Assembly: GCF_000499845.2 (NCBI RefSeq)
Contig: NC_023754.2
Coordinates: forward strand, 18,416,111 to 18,480,110
Length of the DNA stretch: 64,000 nucleotides
Origin: Phaseolus vulgaris
Lineage: Eukaryota > Streptophyta > Magnoliopsida > Fabales > Fabaceae
Direction of reading: 5' to 3'
Of this stretch, positions 1 through 12,390 are shown piece after piece. Numbering within the stretch: position 1 is the stretch's first letter; every line of letters begins with the position of its first letter. The notes beneath the pieces are model-generated. The model ran no database searches. It was given only the letters and a program-made list of their open reading frames with translations, and was not told the origin of the DNA. Both the position numbers and the translations under genes were made by a program.

Positions 1-159
1 TACATGAATTTATATATATATATATATATAATCATATCAAAATCTGATCCGAACAATATTATGCAGGCTTCAACCTTAATTAATTTCCTTACTAAAACGC
101 AAATTAAAGACTACTTTAAGATGAGTATATATTGAGATCCGATTCCCACGATTCTAAGT

Positions 160-250
160 TTTATTTTATAAATCGATTTTATAAGATTGAATTAAACTTC
201 AAATTCAATATTCATATAATATCAAAATCATTTAAAATCTATCTTAATAA
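160..250 (+). repeat. Possible degenerate TRIM-like LTR remnant
   Basis: The stretch has an LTR-like tail (a cgattttataagattgaatt core) followed by a decayed tRNA-Met primer-site-like segment, the same order as in the clearer TRIM remnants at 12008, 28900 and 31665. It is heavily mutated and only weakly supported. Confidence 0.3.
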
Positions 251-255
251 GATAT

Positions 256-339
256 ATGGTTCGTACTCATTCATATATTATGAAATCTCAAATTAACATG
301 GTTCGTACTCATTCATATATTATGAAATCTCAAATTAAC
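256..339. repeat. Perfect 42-bp tandem duplication
   Basis: Two consecutive identical 42-base units (256-297 and 298-339), each starting atggttcgtactc. It lies in AT-rich non-coding DNA. No function is visible; identity of the two units indicates a recent event. Confidence 0.9.
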
Positions 340-644
340 GTGAAATCTTAAAAAATAAGAAAAAGAACTTATATATATTACAAAATTTGTTTATTTATAG
401 GTAATGTTGAATCTTCCATTATCGAATTGTAGACAACATAAGTGTTGGGTTTAGCCTAAATTAAAGTGTTGAGGTTTAAATTAAAGAAGATTTATATTTG
501 GTGAGTAGTGTAGGAAGGATGGATGATGGCAGTGTATGGCTATAGCAGTTGATGAAAGAGTATGGAAAAGATTCTAGGGTGGAAAGATGAGCGATTTCAT
601 TTTCAGGATAGGTACATAGTCACCATAGCACCACACTGAAACTT

Positions 645-1034
645 CTAGGGGACTCGAACTAAACCGGTAACATACCCTTTTACGAAATTTATAAGTTTTG
701 AGGCCCACATTGGCCACTGATAGGAGGTAGTGGTGCCTGAGGTTTGAAATTGGCTAGCTTCATGTTTTAGGGGTTCTTCTGACTGAACAAGGTTTGTTGG
801 ATTCACATAACTACTTCTCACACTTGTAAGTCTAGAGCTGTTTAGAAGGCATTGCAGGTAGGTACCATGGTGGGAGTGATGGTCACAAAAAGAACTATCT
901 TGTGATGAAAAACAAGCCAAAAGTTGAAGAATGGAGACAGAGTTAAACCAAAACTTATGATACAGATTGGAGGTACAAAGTTGAGGTGCTAAAGGAGAAA
1001 ATCTAGGATTAAGACAATATATTTTATACAACAT
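645..1034 (-). CDS. Hypothetical 129-codon open reading frame
   Basis: An uninterrupted minus-strand frame of 129 codons lies about 230 bases beyond the stop codon of the AVT1-like gene. It is less AT-rich than its surroundings. I recognise no domain, and there is no clear signal peptide. The C-terminal part contains a Trp-rich stretch (QWPMWASK) that could be part of a real peptide, but I cannot name a family. It may instead be a chance frame in the 3' flank of the transporter gene, or an exon of a gene continuing outside the window. Treat it as a candidate only. Confidence 0.25.
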   Translation of the reverse strand: MLYKIYCLNPRFSPLAPQLCTSNLYHKFWFNSVSILQLLACFSSQDSSFCDHHSHHGTYLQCLLNSSRLTSVRSSYVNPTNLVQSEEPLKHEASQFQTSGTTTSYQWPMWASKLINFVKGYVTGLVRVP

Positions 1035-1265
1035 TTTCTTTCTCTCTTTTTATCTAACTATGAATCTGAACGTGCACAAAAATTGAAGCAACGTTTATAT
1101 CATGAAAAAATAGTGTTACTTTAACTTTTTATCATCTCTTCCCCTCATTAAAATGGGGCATAAATATCATCACACAAAACACTTCTCTGACAACAAAATA
1201 ATTAAAACATGTTCAAGAAAAACGACAACATGGTAATCTCAACAAATCAAAGTTTTCACATGACA

Positions 1266-4228
1266 TTACAAATTCTGAACTATATCCACAAGTGATGAGT
1301 AAGTACCCACAACAGCAATAAGAACCCCAATCACTATAATCATACAGTTGATTATCATTTCACACCCGAATCTCTTGTAAGCTCCTGAAATCTTCAAGTA
1401 GCACACTGATGGTACTAAAATTGAAACTAAAACACTTAGTAATGCCCCAGCAAGACAGATAATGGATCCAAATAAGGGAATGGCCACGGCTACAATAAGA
1501 GTGCTAATGAGCAAAGAGGTTCCAACAAGCATATGTGTGAAGCTTTTGCTGTATTTCCATGAAATGTTATTTCTTATAGCAATGATGGTTGGAGAAAGGT
1601 TCAATGCATATTTGGTTATAGGATTGATCAAGGTAGTGTATATTGCAACATATGAACTGAACTTGCCTCCTGGGAGGTTCAAAGTTACTTGTGATTTCAC
1701 ATCTTCTCCAAACATTAAGTATCCCAAAACAGCCACTGCTGCATAAAAAAGAGTGCATGCTAAAAAACATGCAACTAGGACCTGCAAAAAAAGGAGGATT
1801 TCATATCATGAAAAGGGAGAACAAACAACTATTCAAGTTTAAATGTTTCTCTAAATCATATAAAACTACAGAAATTGGTTTGCACTTACTTTAGAGAACT
1901 GAGTTTTATTTCTATTGGAAATGTAGAGACTGGGAATGATTGGATGAGCACTATAACAAAAGGTATATAAACTGACAGCAGCAGGTATTCCACTGAATTT
2001 GAAGAGTGTTCCCTTTGCATGAAATCCTGTGCCATCAATGGTGCCATTCCATAATAGAGAGATGAGGAAAATGGAAGAAGATAAAATCCCACAAGCAGAG
2101 AGATAAGATAACAGGCTCAAGTCCTCTAACAAAACACTAGGCAAAATAATAATGGCAGCAATTATGGTGAAAAGTGTTGTGCCACCAATTGTTAACCCTG
2201 CAAGGTTAACTTGCATGTTTGGTAGTAATTTGTTGAGATTGTCACCCTCCAAAATCAAGAAACCTGTTACAGCTAGATAGATCTCACCATTCATGGCAAT
2301 TGACACTATTAGTCTACCCTTGTCTCCAAATGCACGTTGACCTATGTCTCTAAACATCTTCACATCACTGTCCATATCCATGCATCTCTTCACCAATATG
2401 CCAGTGTAAGTGCAAGTGATGGCAATCACAAAGAATAACAATATGCTTAACCATCCCCCACATGCTAGTGCATAAGGCATGGATAGTGTACCCGCTCCTG
2501 AAACCAACCAAAGAGAGAAACACAGAGAGAGAAGATCAATTTTTATTTTTATAACAGGTTGAAGAAGTGAGCATGAAAATCTGTATCATTCCCCCTTGGT
2601 CCTAAAATAACTATTTGAATCAGGTATTTCACAGGGGAAATTTTCTATTTGATTTTTCATCTTTATGTGTTGTATTTACTCTTAATAACACAAATAGATA
2701 TCGTTTTTTGCAAGGTGGGAAAATTTTGTGAACAAAAAATGATAGTGAATCTAGGGGTGTGTGCGTGTCTATTCTGCATTATTTGAGTCATCACTTGGAT
2801 AAGGTGAAATATGTTAAAAAAATAAATGTGGAGTTTCACAATAAAAATAAAGTTGAACAACTAATAATGAAGAAGGACTTATAAGTACATTGTTTTAAAG
2901 TTTTTTTTTTGGGTTATTGAGAGAGATGTGAATGCAGATAAGAATGTCGAAAGTATCATAACTAAAATTATTAAAAAATAAAAGACAAAAAATAATTAGT
3001 TATTATAATAACTAAATTAGAGACTATTTTAGAGATTAAATTATTTTTCTAAATTAATTTCTATTATTGTTAAATAGTTTTTAAATTAGTATCTAATTAG
3101 TTAATTTTTATTTTTTTTATTTCATGATTTTTTTTAGTATTAACAATTTAATCTAAAAGTACATTAAATTTATGGAGATAAAAAAATATAATTATACGAT
3201 TTCTTATTTTATGCAATATATAATTATCATTACGAGAATATTATTAAATAAAAATTAATTTTAAGCACAAAAAATAATTAAACATTATATTGACTAAATT
3301 AGATATAAAATAAAAAAAATTATTTGTATATAAAATAGTTTCTATTATTAATAAAATTTATAAATTAGTATTTAAATTGTTATTTAATTAGTTATCAAGA
3401 TTTTAATTACCAAGATTTTAAATTCTAGAATTGTTAATTAACTAATTAAATATTAATTTAAAAATTACTTAAATATCAATAATTATTTAATCTATAAAAT
3501 ATATATAATTATTATTTTTTTATCTAAAATATATTTTTATTTAATGATTTAATAGTGTAAATCACACTTAAATATATAGAAAAAATACAGTGGTTTTACA
3601 AATGTAGTTTAACAGCAGTTTATAAATTATTTATTATTTATACTACGTTTAAGTGTTGCCCTTTAACATGTATGGATTAAATAACAAAGGCCTAAAAAGT
3701 AAACATTACAACACTTTTACAAATTTCAAATGTTATATGTCTTGATTTGATTTTCATTATCGAACACGTTTTCAAATTTAAATCATAAGTTTTCATTTAC
3801 AAATTAAAATTCAAACGAAACATTGATTCCAAAATAGAAATCTAAATTACTGATATTATTTTATTATAAACAATATTATTATTAACAATAATAATAATAT
3901 TATTTATAATAATAATAATATTAACTCACAAAATCCGAGTTCCATTATCTGTAATATTGTGAATAATTATATATTTTGTGTATGCATGTTATGTGTGTTT
4001 GGTTAAGAATGAGTGTGAAAGACATGAAAAAAGAGAATTACCTGAGAGAGCATTAATCAGATGGAAGGAAGTCTTAAAAACAGAGGTGTTACCCACATTC
4101 GATGTGTGGACATGATTACAAGTTTTGGCCTTCAACGCCTCACAATCATTTACTTGTTTCACTTTTTCATCACTCACCAGAAGGGGTATAGTGATGGAGG
4201 AGCATCTACCACCCTCTTTACCACCCAT
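1266..4228 (-). CDS. AVT1-type vacuolar amino acid transporter (copy 1)
   Basis: Three coding exons read as one frame: 4228-4042, 2497-1890 and 1781-1266, joined at GT..AG introns (exon 1 donor GTAATT, exon 2 donor GTAAGT, pyrimidine-rich acceptors). They total 1311 bases, 436 residues, the usual size for the family. The protein belongs to the amino acid/auxin permease superfamily (Aa_trans). A hydrophilic N-terminus of about 45 residues is followed by the family signature NALSGAGTLSMPYAL across the first splice junction and then about ten hydrophobic segments. Known relatives (Arabidopsis AVT1 group, yeast Avt1) move neutral amino acids across the vacuolar membrane; substrate and location are inferred from family. 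The start at 4228 is preferred over an upstream in-frame ATG because the leader between them is a GAGAAA repeat encoding only Arg/Lys, and because it matches the start of the paralogue at 25416. Intron 1 is about 1.5 kb. Confidence 0.9.
2955..3141. mobile_element. Degenerate CACTA-type miniature element (deleted copy)
   Basis: Located inside intron 1 of the first AVT1-like gene. It shares the internal sequence (aataattagttattataat, then ctaaattaatttctattattgttaaat) and the right end (tttcatgattttttttagta) with the better preserved copies at 5584, 7966 and 26719. The left end is lost. Confidence 0.55.
3268..3557. mobile_element. Second degenerate CACTA-type miniature element in the same intron
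   Basis: A further decayed copy of the same family: an aaataattaaa...gactaaattaga left part, a central inverted section around accaagattttaaattctag, and a mirrored right part ending tttatttaatgattt. No target-site duplication could be assigned. Together with the previous copy it makes up much of the intron. Confidence 0.45.
3868..3926. repeat. AT-rich trinucleotide repeat
   Basis: Interrupted (AAT)n/(ATT)n runs in intron 1 of the AVT1-like gene, capable of pairing with themselves. A simple repeat. Confidence 0.8.
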
Positions 4229-4332
4229 GCTTCTCTTTCTCCTTCTCTTTCTCTTTCTCTTTCTCTTTCTCACTAAGAACCCTCTCTGTAACTCAGACTT
4301 TAGTGTGTGTATATATATATATATATATATAA
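4229..4332 (-). promoter_or_regulatory. Purine-rich leader and TA-repeat upstream of AVT1-like copy 1
   Basis: Read on the minus strand, a (TA)n tract at about 4309-4332 is followed by a probable 5' leader and a GAGAAA repeat at about 4230-4275 ending at the start codon. CT/GA-rich leaders are common in plant genes. Whether the TA tract acts as the TATA element is a guess. Confidence 0.4.
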
Positions 4333-5583
4333 TTAAAGATATATTTTAAAGATAATCGACAACCAACTAAACCAAATATCTTCTCATTTGTCATCTTATT
4401 CTACACGTCTTTTTATTTTAAAAAAGATAAAATTAATATTTTTAATTAAATATAAATGAACAATATTTACGCAATATTAACCTATATCAATAAAATCATA
4501 AACTATTATTGAAATATGTTATTAATTATTTCATTTTTAAATAATCTAAAATTTAAGGTTTTAAGTTGAAGTGCTCCTATTATATTATAAAATCAATTTA
4601 CTATAATGTTATATGCTTCTAAAATCTATAACTTTAGACAGAGGTGGAAAATAAACTTGTATAAGTTGGAGAATTAATTTAAATCCTTCAAGTAAAATAC
4701 TAAGTTTGCCTTTTGTAAATAAAATAAGTATAATTAAAATATTCTACCAAAATCTTATTTTTTGTGATCTTTCCCTACCTACTCTTTGGTAGTTATAAAT
4801 AATAAATTTTATATTTAAGAACTTTTTTGAAAATTAAGAATTAAAAATACTTTTAGGATATATACAAAATAATATCTTTTTGGAGCATCATTTTCATCTT
4901 CTATATTATGCCCTACCTCCATGTGAAATTCAGCATGCAGAGCCACCATTGAAGCTAGCATTCCACACTACAATAGGACTTTTTTGTCTCCCTCCTTAAC
5001 CCAACTGCATTTTTTTTTCATTTGATTTTAGTTAAATACTTTTTCATTTATATATATATATATATATATATTCATTTTGTTTATAGACATTAATCAGAAA
5101 TTCAACACTGCGTCTTAAATAAAACTATGGTTCAGGTAATCAATAAGTAAAATTTAATAAAAAAATTATTAGAAAAATTTGATGCTATATATGAACTTCT
5201 CAGATTATTATCACAATCTTAGTTACAAAATCTCCGATTTCACTTCATTTAATAATTTTACTATTTATTATATATTTATTTTTCTAAAATTATCAAATCA
5301 AGAATTATATACAAGTTTAATCAATGTGAAAGTATAGTTATCCCTTTTTGTCGAAACTCATGAAATAATATAGCATTGAGCTAAGTGTTTTGAAATATAT
5401 AAATGAAAGTGACTTCTCGAAATTGTTTTTCTCACCCATCTTTCTATTTTTCTATAATTATTTTGTGAAGATTATTAAACGTTACTATTAAAAAAAGTAC
5501 TCTGATGGAGTGATTTTTTCATGTGATGAAAAGATACCGAAATCACTTTTATATTACTTACGATTAATTTTTTTTTTATCCCA
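4333..5583. other. AT-rich intergenic DNA, no gene seen
   Basis: Long frames are absent. A less AT-rich piece at about 4900-5010 has no recognisable coding or RNA signature. A (TA)n microsatellite lies at about 5048-5071. Confidence 0.6.
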
Positions 5584-5953
5584 CACTACAAGAAAATCAT
5601 GAAATAGAAACTAATTTTAGAGAAAAAATAATAATTAGTTGCTATAATGATTAAATTAAAAATTATTTTAGAGAATAAAAAAAATTGGTTTCTAAATTAG
5701 TTTCTGTTATTGTTAAATCGTTTATAAATTGGTACCAAGGTTTTAACTACCAATTATTTAAATTTTAAATTTGGTAGCACAAACCTTGGTAACTAATTAG
5801 ATAACAAATTAGAAACCATTAACAATAATAGGAATTAATATAGAAACCAAAAGTTTTTTTTAGTTTTTAAAATGGTCTCTAATTTAGTCATTATAACAAC
5901 TAATTATTTTTAATCTATAAAATTAATTTTTATTTTATGATTTTCTTGTAATG
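5584..5953. mobile_element. CACTA-type (En/Spm-like) miniature element
   Basis: The left end starts CACTACAAGAAAATC and the right end is its near inverse (gattttcttgtaatg). Inside, the two halves are roughly complementary: aaccttgg / ccaaggtt centre, and mirrored ctaaattagtttctatt arms. No coding capacity. CACTA transposons have CACTA ends and 3-bp target duplications; here the flanking triplets (cca and tat) do not match, so the target duplication is lost or the ends eroded. Confidence 0.75.
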
Positions 5954-7319
5954 TATAGTATGAAAATGATTTAAATAAATTAGTCTGTAGGTGAAATTAA
6001 TTTAATTTGAGGTTTCAATTTATCAATTCATAATATATGCCACCAAAACAATAACAAATCTTGATAAAAGTTAACCATTTTTTAAAAAAATAACAATTAT
6101 TTTAAATATAAAATAACTTATTTTAATTATTTCCATATTTTAGATATTTAGATTATCTAAAAAGAAAACTAATTTCATTTTATAATATAGAAACTAATTT
6201 TATATTATAAAAAAACATATTTAACTCATTATTTATTTTCTCAAAAATATCTCTCCATATATATACATTCCAGTAAAAATCTCTTATATTTTACTGTACA
6301 ATTCATATGAATAAGAATAACTCAAGATTGAGTTATAAAAACTAAGAGTATCGAATATAATTACAAATAATGGAATCTTGATAGTCGTATAAGAGTAATG
6401 CTGTTCATACTTATATAATATTTTTCTTCACTGTATATGATATAAATATTTTAATAAGAATATTGTCGGTCTGAGGATCAATTAAACAAAAAACTAGATG
6501 GTACGATTGTATGAACAGTCCAAGAAATTCAACAAGTTATACATTATTAAAATATTCAGCTAGAAAAGATTCTAATACGACTCTAGAACCCTAACATCTT
6601 TGTCGACATATATTATTTCTACTATAGTTTAATGATTCAATGAGATTTTTTTTCTTTTAATCAGCATTCAATGAGATTTATGTTTCTGTGTTTTTACTTC
6701 TGATGTAACTATGCACTTCTTGTATATTTCTCAACAACACAAATTTTTTAGTTGCTGGTAAAAATGAGTTTATATTTCTTAACAACACAAATTTTTAGTT
6801 GTTGGAAAAAAGAACAAGTCTTTAAGTGAAAAGGAAATATTTTAGTTTAAAGTCTCTGCCTATATATTTTTTCACATTCAATAGTATTGATTATTATTGA
6901 ACTACAATAATAAATAAATTTAATGTTTTAATTAATATTTATATAATTAGATTTATTTAAGTTTTAACATTTTTTCTTTTAATTTTATGTTTTTAGAATA
7001 AATAATCTAAGAAAGTATGTATATTTATAAATGAGCTAAATTGATAAAAATTCAAGTCGAAAAAATAAACATTCTCATAAAATATACGTATGGAATGCAA
7101 GATAACTCCATGCAATATTAACACAGAGACAGAAACACACAGAAAACAATAAGATATGCTGACAATTTCATTTCTTTTTCTTTTTCTTTCTGATGAATTC
7201 TGTGACTCAAAGGATTGATTACTGTCATGCAATGCAAATTCCCTCTGCATATACAATGACAAGGGAGATACCATTTTAAAACTTAAAATAACAGTCTTTA
7301 TTTTCAAATATCCATTAAT
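5954..7319. other. AT-rich intergenic DNA
   Basis: No gene seen. Contains an imperfect direct duplication at about 6723-6758 and 6770-6806 (shared core caacaacacaaattttt with agttg following). A 104-codon minus-strand frame at 6993-7307 has no recognisable features. Confidence 0.6.
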
Positions 7320-7482
7320 AAATATGGCATGCGATACGATATCAAACGAAAATCATTCCAAGTTAATAAATATGGTTCAAAAACATGCTATACGATATCA
7401 AACTAAAATCATTCCAAGTTAATAAATATGACTCAAAAACATGCTATACGATATCAAACTAAAATCATTCCAAGTTAATAAT
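7320..7482. repeat. Three tandem copies of a 56-bp unit
   Basis: The core tacgatatcaaac occurs at 7335, 7391 and 7447, each followed by aaaatcattccaagttaata. The units differ by a few bases. Intergenic; no known function. Confidence 0.85.
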
Positions 7483-7965
7483 TAATAGATAAATTTTTCC
7501 ATGCTTAAAACATATTTTCAGAAAATTTATATTTAATTAATACGTAATCACAAAAATTTATACGTCATTGATACGTAATCAGAAAATTTAATTCAAAAGT
7601 TGTAAATTTTTATACGTAATTAATATGAAATCAGGAAATTGCATTAGCTGATTTGCATTATTATAGTATAAATTACAACAAATAACTGTAATTAAAATAC
7701 TATATCAACATAACTAAAACGTAAATGTTTAAACGTTAATTTGGAAGGATACGATATTTTATAAACTTTCATTACAAGAATGCCCTCATATAGTTACCCA
7801 AAAATAGCGTTGATTAAAGCAAAGAAATTAGTAAAGTAAGTCAATAATGTTCAATGTCGATTTAGTGGATGCAATCGAAATTATAATTTATAGAATTTAA
7901 AAAAGGAAAAAACAGAAGAAATAGAAAAGACTTAGGTTACACTAAGGAGAGAGCATGATTTATAT

Positions 7966-8147
7966 CACTACAAGAAAATCATGAAATAGAAACCAATTTT
8001 TATAAACCAAAATAATTAGTTGCAATAATAACTAAATTAGAGACCATTTTAAAAACTAAAAAACAAATTCTAAATTAGTTTCTATTATTGTTAATTATTA
8101 TTTTGGTCTATAAAAATTGATTTCTATTTCATGATTTTCTTGTAGTG
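7966..8147. mobile_element. CACTA-type miniature element, internally deleted, with 3-bp target duplication
   Basis: It starts CACTACAAGAAAATCATG and ends CATGATTTTCTTGTAGTG, a perfect 18-bp terminal inverted repeat. It is flanked by the triplet tat on both sides (7963-7965 and 8148-8150), as expected for a CACTA element. At 182 bp it is about half the length of the other copies, having lost the centre. Confidence 0.85.
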
Positions 8148-8150
8148 TAT

Positions 8151-9039
8151 GCATACTAACATTATATAAATAATATTTTAAAAAAATACATAAGGCTTAG
8201 ATCATAAATTATATTAGAAAAAAAGATAACGATGGTCTAGTCCACCTACAAGTGATAAATTATATTTAAAAAAAAAGAAAAAAAAGATGACTTAGCCTAC
8301 ATACCATAAATTATATTAAAAAAAATTAAAAAGAGAATAATCTACAAGGAGAATTTGTGTGGGCGTTGACGCTACACAAATTACATTTTGAAAAAAAAAA
8401 AACAGAAAAGGAGAAGGGTAAAGAGAGCTTAGCAAGCTACATGCTAATGCCAATGCCAATGCCAATGCTAAGAGAATGGGAGATTTGTGTGGCTTGCTCA
8501 ACACTATTAGTGACATAGTATAACAAGAGTTTGGTCCACGCTAGTTCTTAAGTGTGTTTGTGTGTGCCTAATCGACGTTAAGTAAGACTTATTAGTAACT
8601 CCAAATTCACTTTAGAGACATGGCTGATCATCATTGTATTTTTCTATTAAGGAAGAGATATATTTTGCACTAGAGGATGTGGTACTAATTAAGATGGATG
8701 ACTATAAGTGAAAATTTTAACATAAATTCATATACTCTCTAATAAATATGATTATTCTTTTTCAACAATTAACATGTCCTCCAAACTCTTATTTTCTTCA
8801 ACCACGTTGACATTTTAAGAACTTGAAGATGAAGGTTTGAAATTTTCACCCATTGATCTTAGGTTATAAAATCATATTTTTTTTACAATTATTTCGAGAA
8901 TCCAATGTGTCATCATCAAATAAACGACTTGGAACATCATTCTTTAATATGTTTTATCACGAGTCTCTATTAATAATAAGATTTCCGAACTCATCTTAAA
9001 CAATAAATGAGAGATTTAAGGCAAATGAGACATAAATGT
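8151..9039. other. AT-rich intergenic DNA
   Basis: No gene seen. Contains A-rich runs and a short hexamer repeat (about four units of tgccaa/tgctaa) at about 8442-8470. Confidence 0.55.
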
Positions 9040-9390
9040 GAATATCAAGTAATGAATTAAAAACTTAAAATTAAAAAAAAAAATCTAATTTAATAATTAA
9101 AAAGTTATCATTTCTTAAATATTTTGTGCATTTGGACGAATCTATCTACATCTAACGGTATCAACCTTCCAATCGAAATATTTAGATCATATAAGAATGT
9201 TGTTGGTAAAAGAGTCTTGGTAAATCCAGCAACCGGACTGAACAATGTATAATGTGAGGTTGTCATGTATAAATGTATAAATAAGATAGATATAGACATG
9301 TTTATAAAAAAAAAACTATAATTTGAAGCAAACACAATCGTGAGTTGCATATCATAAATACATGAGAAATAAATATGTAAATGCAAACAA
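9040..9390. repeat. Dispersed repeat, copy 1 of 3 (unknown class)
   Basis: Shares an extended, diverged sequence with 16456-16705 and 16920-17225: common cores include aaaagttatcattt, attttgtg, acgaatc, atcaac, atttagatcatataa and gatatagacatgtttataaaa. None of the three copies has a long conserved frame. Could be a decayed transposon or gene fragment; class unknown. Confidence 0.6.
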
Positions 9391-10990
9391 AATATCAATT
9401 CATAATAAATTTTAAGTAAAGTTAACATGTTGTTATATAACATTTAAGAATTGTTAAGGATCGTGCAGGGGAATAAAGGGGAAGAAAGATATGAGAAAAC
9501 ACAAACTTATGATAGAATTAAAGAAAATGAATGTTAAATCGTCTTCATAAATATAAATTCCAAAACAATTATTCTTTAATTTTTTTTTTAATTATAAAAA
9601 TGTCATCAAGTCACTCTAAACAAGAGTTTACATTGAAAATATTTTTTAAAGACAATTTTAATATTGGTGTATATATAATAATATGTTACTTTTATTTTTA
9701 TCGGAAAAAAATCTATATAATTTGTATTTATCTACTATTTTAGTGAATTAATTAATACTTTGTTAATGATTGCAATATTATTTTCCTTTTATGAAAATTT
9801 ATATAATAATGAAAATTCTGAGTAAATGCATAGTATTTAATTGAAATCCTTGAATATAATTTTTTTTTTAAAATTAAAATTGTAATGTAATTTAATTTTT
9901 TAAAACTAGTTAATCCAATGATTAACTTAATAAAATGTTAAGTATACTTAAAAATTTAAATTTAATTTTTTATTAACAAATAATTAATTAATTAAATGAG
10001 ACTCAGAGATAAATTTAAATTTAGTTATTTATTTTTATATATATATATATTAATTTTAATATTTAAATACATGTGAATACACTGAAAATCTTATTTGATA
10101 TTTTGTTATAGTAATTTTAGATAAAGTATACACAAATAATTAGAATTCACACTTGAAATATTCAATAATCATCTTATAAGGTATGAAAAAAATCCATGCA
10201 AATACTAATATGTTTTATTTCACAAACCAGTTATATTTCAGAAACCAGCTGACTGAATTATAATATTTTTTTTCTTAGAAATATGATATTCAAAAACTCA
10301 TTTGTGTTTGTAACGCCTCATCTGCATACCCCAATTTTTTCAATCTCTCTATTTTCATAACTTCTTCTCTCCTTATTAATCTTATTTATTTTAGGATTTG
10401 ACCGTAACTCATAGTACCTGATAAGTAAAATATCTTATTAGATTTTCAAACGTAATAAATTTCTAAAGATGTTTTGTTATCTGATTTTTACTATATTTTT
10501 ATCATCAATCTTGGTGTGGTGGAGTTAGTTGAGAAAAGTGACCATCTCAACTTATTTTCTCACATACTGAAATATGTTATGTTTGGATAATTTGCTCTAG
10601 GTCTCTAGATTTTGGAGTAACCCTACTAATTTGTTTTACAAATTTTCTTGAAGAGAAACAATTTAGGTAAATAAAGATATTGTATGTTTAATAGAATTTT
10701 AGAATAACTTATATAATACTTAATGGAAAAAGTAAATACTAGTTTGTACGATGAATTGAATTTTTCATTTTACAAATGAAAAAAATTATTATCTTAATTT
10801 ATATCTAAATTTTTAAAATTTATTATTTTCAAGCAAAAGTAATTAACTAATTAATTAAGCAGTATATATATATATATATATTATTTTACCCCAGTTAAAT
10901 GAAAATTTATATTTATTTATATGATTAAATAGTCGATTTAGAATTACTTTTGTAATTTTTTCCTCAAAGTTTATGAATATACCATTACCA
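9391..10990. other. AT-rich intergenic DNA
   Basis: No gene seen. A (TA)n microsatellite lies at about 10862-10880. The short frame at 9531-9743 has AT-driven composition (Ile, Tyr, Phe, Lys) and no recognisable domain. Confidence 0.55.
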
Positions 10991-11106
10991 TTTATGTAGT
11001 CTGTGATTTATAAAATTTATTTATGTAATCTGTAATTTATAAAATTTATTTATGTAATCTGTAATTTATAAAATTTATTTATGTAATCTGTAATTTATAA
11101 AATTTA
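10991..11106. repeat. Four tandem copies of a 29-bp unit
   Basis: Unit tttatgtaatctgtaattta plus taaaattta begins at 10991, 11020, 11049 and 11078. The last three are identical and the first has two differences, so the array expanded recently. Confidence 0.9.
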
Positions 11107-11536
11107 TGATTAAAATGGTGATTAAATTATATTATTTGAATCTTACATATTTATAAAAAAATCATAATGACTTCAAAATCTTTATTATAAAAAAAATTAT
11201 TATCATTTTTAACTCTATTAAATATGTTTAAATATTATTTTTGAATTTTAAAATATAAATTATGCATCCTTTTTAAATTAATTTAGAATATTAATAATAT
11301 GTTAAAAATATTATTTTAGATGTTAAAATATAAATTATTAACATGTTAAATAATAGTTAATAAGTATCATTTAATATTACAATTAATATGTTAATTAATA
11401 TGTTGAAATATCAATTGATAAAATTATAAATTTTTATAAGTTACATGTAAAAATATTAGTAATACTTCTTACATGCATAAACCTTTTGTTTGTTGTATGA
11501 TATATTATAAATACTCTTTTAGAAAATAAGTACAAT

Positions 11537-11603
11537 TATATTTTAATTTTTTTTTGTAAATAAACTAAACTATATTTTAATTTTTTTTGTAAATAAACTA
11601 AAC
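11537..11603. repeat. 34-bp tandem duplication
   Basis: tatattttaa-T(n)-gtaaataaactaaac occurs twice back to back, differing by one T in the homopolymer. Confidence 0.85.
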
Positions 11604-12007
11604 TTTGTGTTAGTTATTTTTATGTTATTTGGAGATCTCAATTTTTTTGTTATTAGCAAGAAAAAATAAATAAATATGAATCACTTAATGGATGGTCCAA
11701 TTCTTATACAGAACTGAACAGAAACGTACACTCCCTTTCAAAGCTTACCATGAATATCCTACTTAAGCAACTAAAAAGCCGGATCGAACTAAAAATACAT
11801 CAGAAACAATCTAACATCTCATCACAACCTTCTAAAAAGCAGAATGTCTAAATAGATACAAATCAGAGGATCAAGACACCAATCAGAATAAGAAAAACAT
11901 ACAAAGGAAAATTTAGAAGTAACCCAAGACCACAACTTTAATTAAACCAAAGAAAAAATTTCAGAATGATCAATCACTTCACCTTTAAAAATGTGGTTAT
12001 TCCAAAA

Positions 12008-12250
12008 TGTTAGAGATCTCATATGAACTAGAGATAAGATCAATTCAAAATAATTCATAGAATATAAGCGAGGTGTACCTTACAAGTCAATTTTGTAAGG
12101 TTAAGTTAAGTTTGAAATTCACTTCTTAACGTGGTAAGATAACCCATATCGTAGCGAGAGTTTGTTGGACCTATCGTGTCACTCTCTATCATATCACCCA
12201 TAAATTTATAGTCTCACATACCAGTTGAAAATCTCTTTGTGGAAGTGTTG
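12008..12250 (+). mobile_element. Decayed TRIM-like mini-retrotransposon (LTR plus internal part)
   Basis: Begins TGTTAGAGATCTCA with actagagataaga downstream, a mutated form of the legume TRIM LTR start TGTTGGAGATCCCACATCGA seen more clearly at 34110. The LTR tail (aagtcaattttgtaaggttaagttaag) is followed by internal sequence with gtttgttggacctatcgtgt. The primer-binding site and second LTR are not clear. It has no coding capacity, as expected for TRIMs. Confidence 0.55.
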
Positions 12251-12390
12251 CATCAATCAATGAGAACAAATTTCACTCTATAAAAGATTTTACTTTTTAA
12301 GTGTTTCAAACACACAATATTCATCTATTTAAGATTGAACATCTAACATTTAATATTAATGTGTTTGGAATGAGAAATTTGACAAGTGAT

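Noticed and set aside
630..670. Possible tRNA T-loop (gttcgagtcccc on the minus strand)
   Set aside because: No matching acceptor stem, D-loop or anticodon arm could be laid out around it.
4900..5010. Possible microRNA or conserved element
   Set aside because: A brief resemblance to part of miR167 (tgaagctagca) is too short, and no hairpin with a matching star strand was seen.
6993..7307. 104-codon minus-strand frame in AT-rich DNA
   Set aside because: AT-driven composition and hydrophobic bias without a family resemblance; no promoter or splice evidence.
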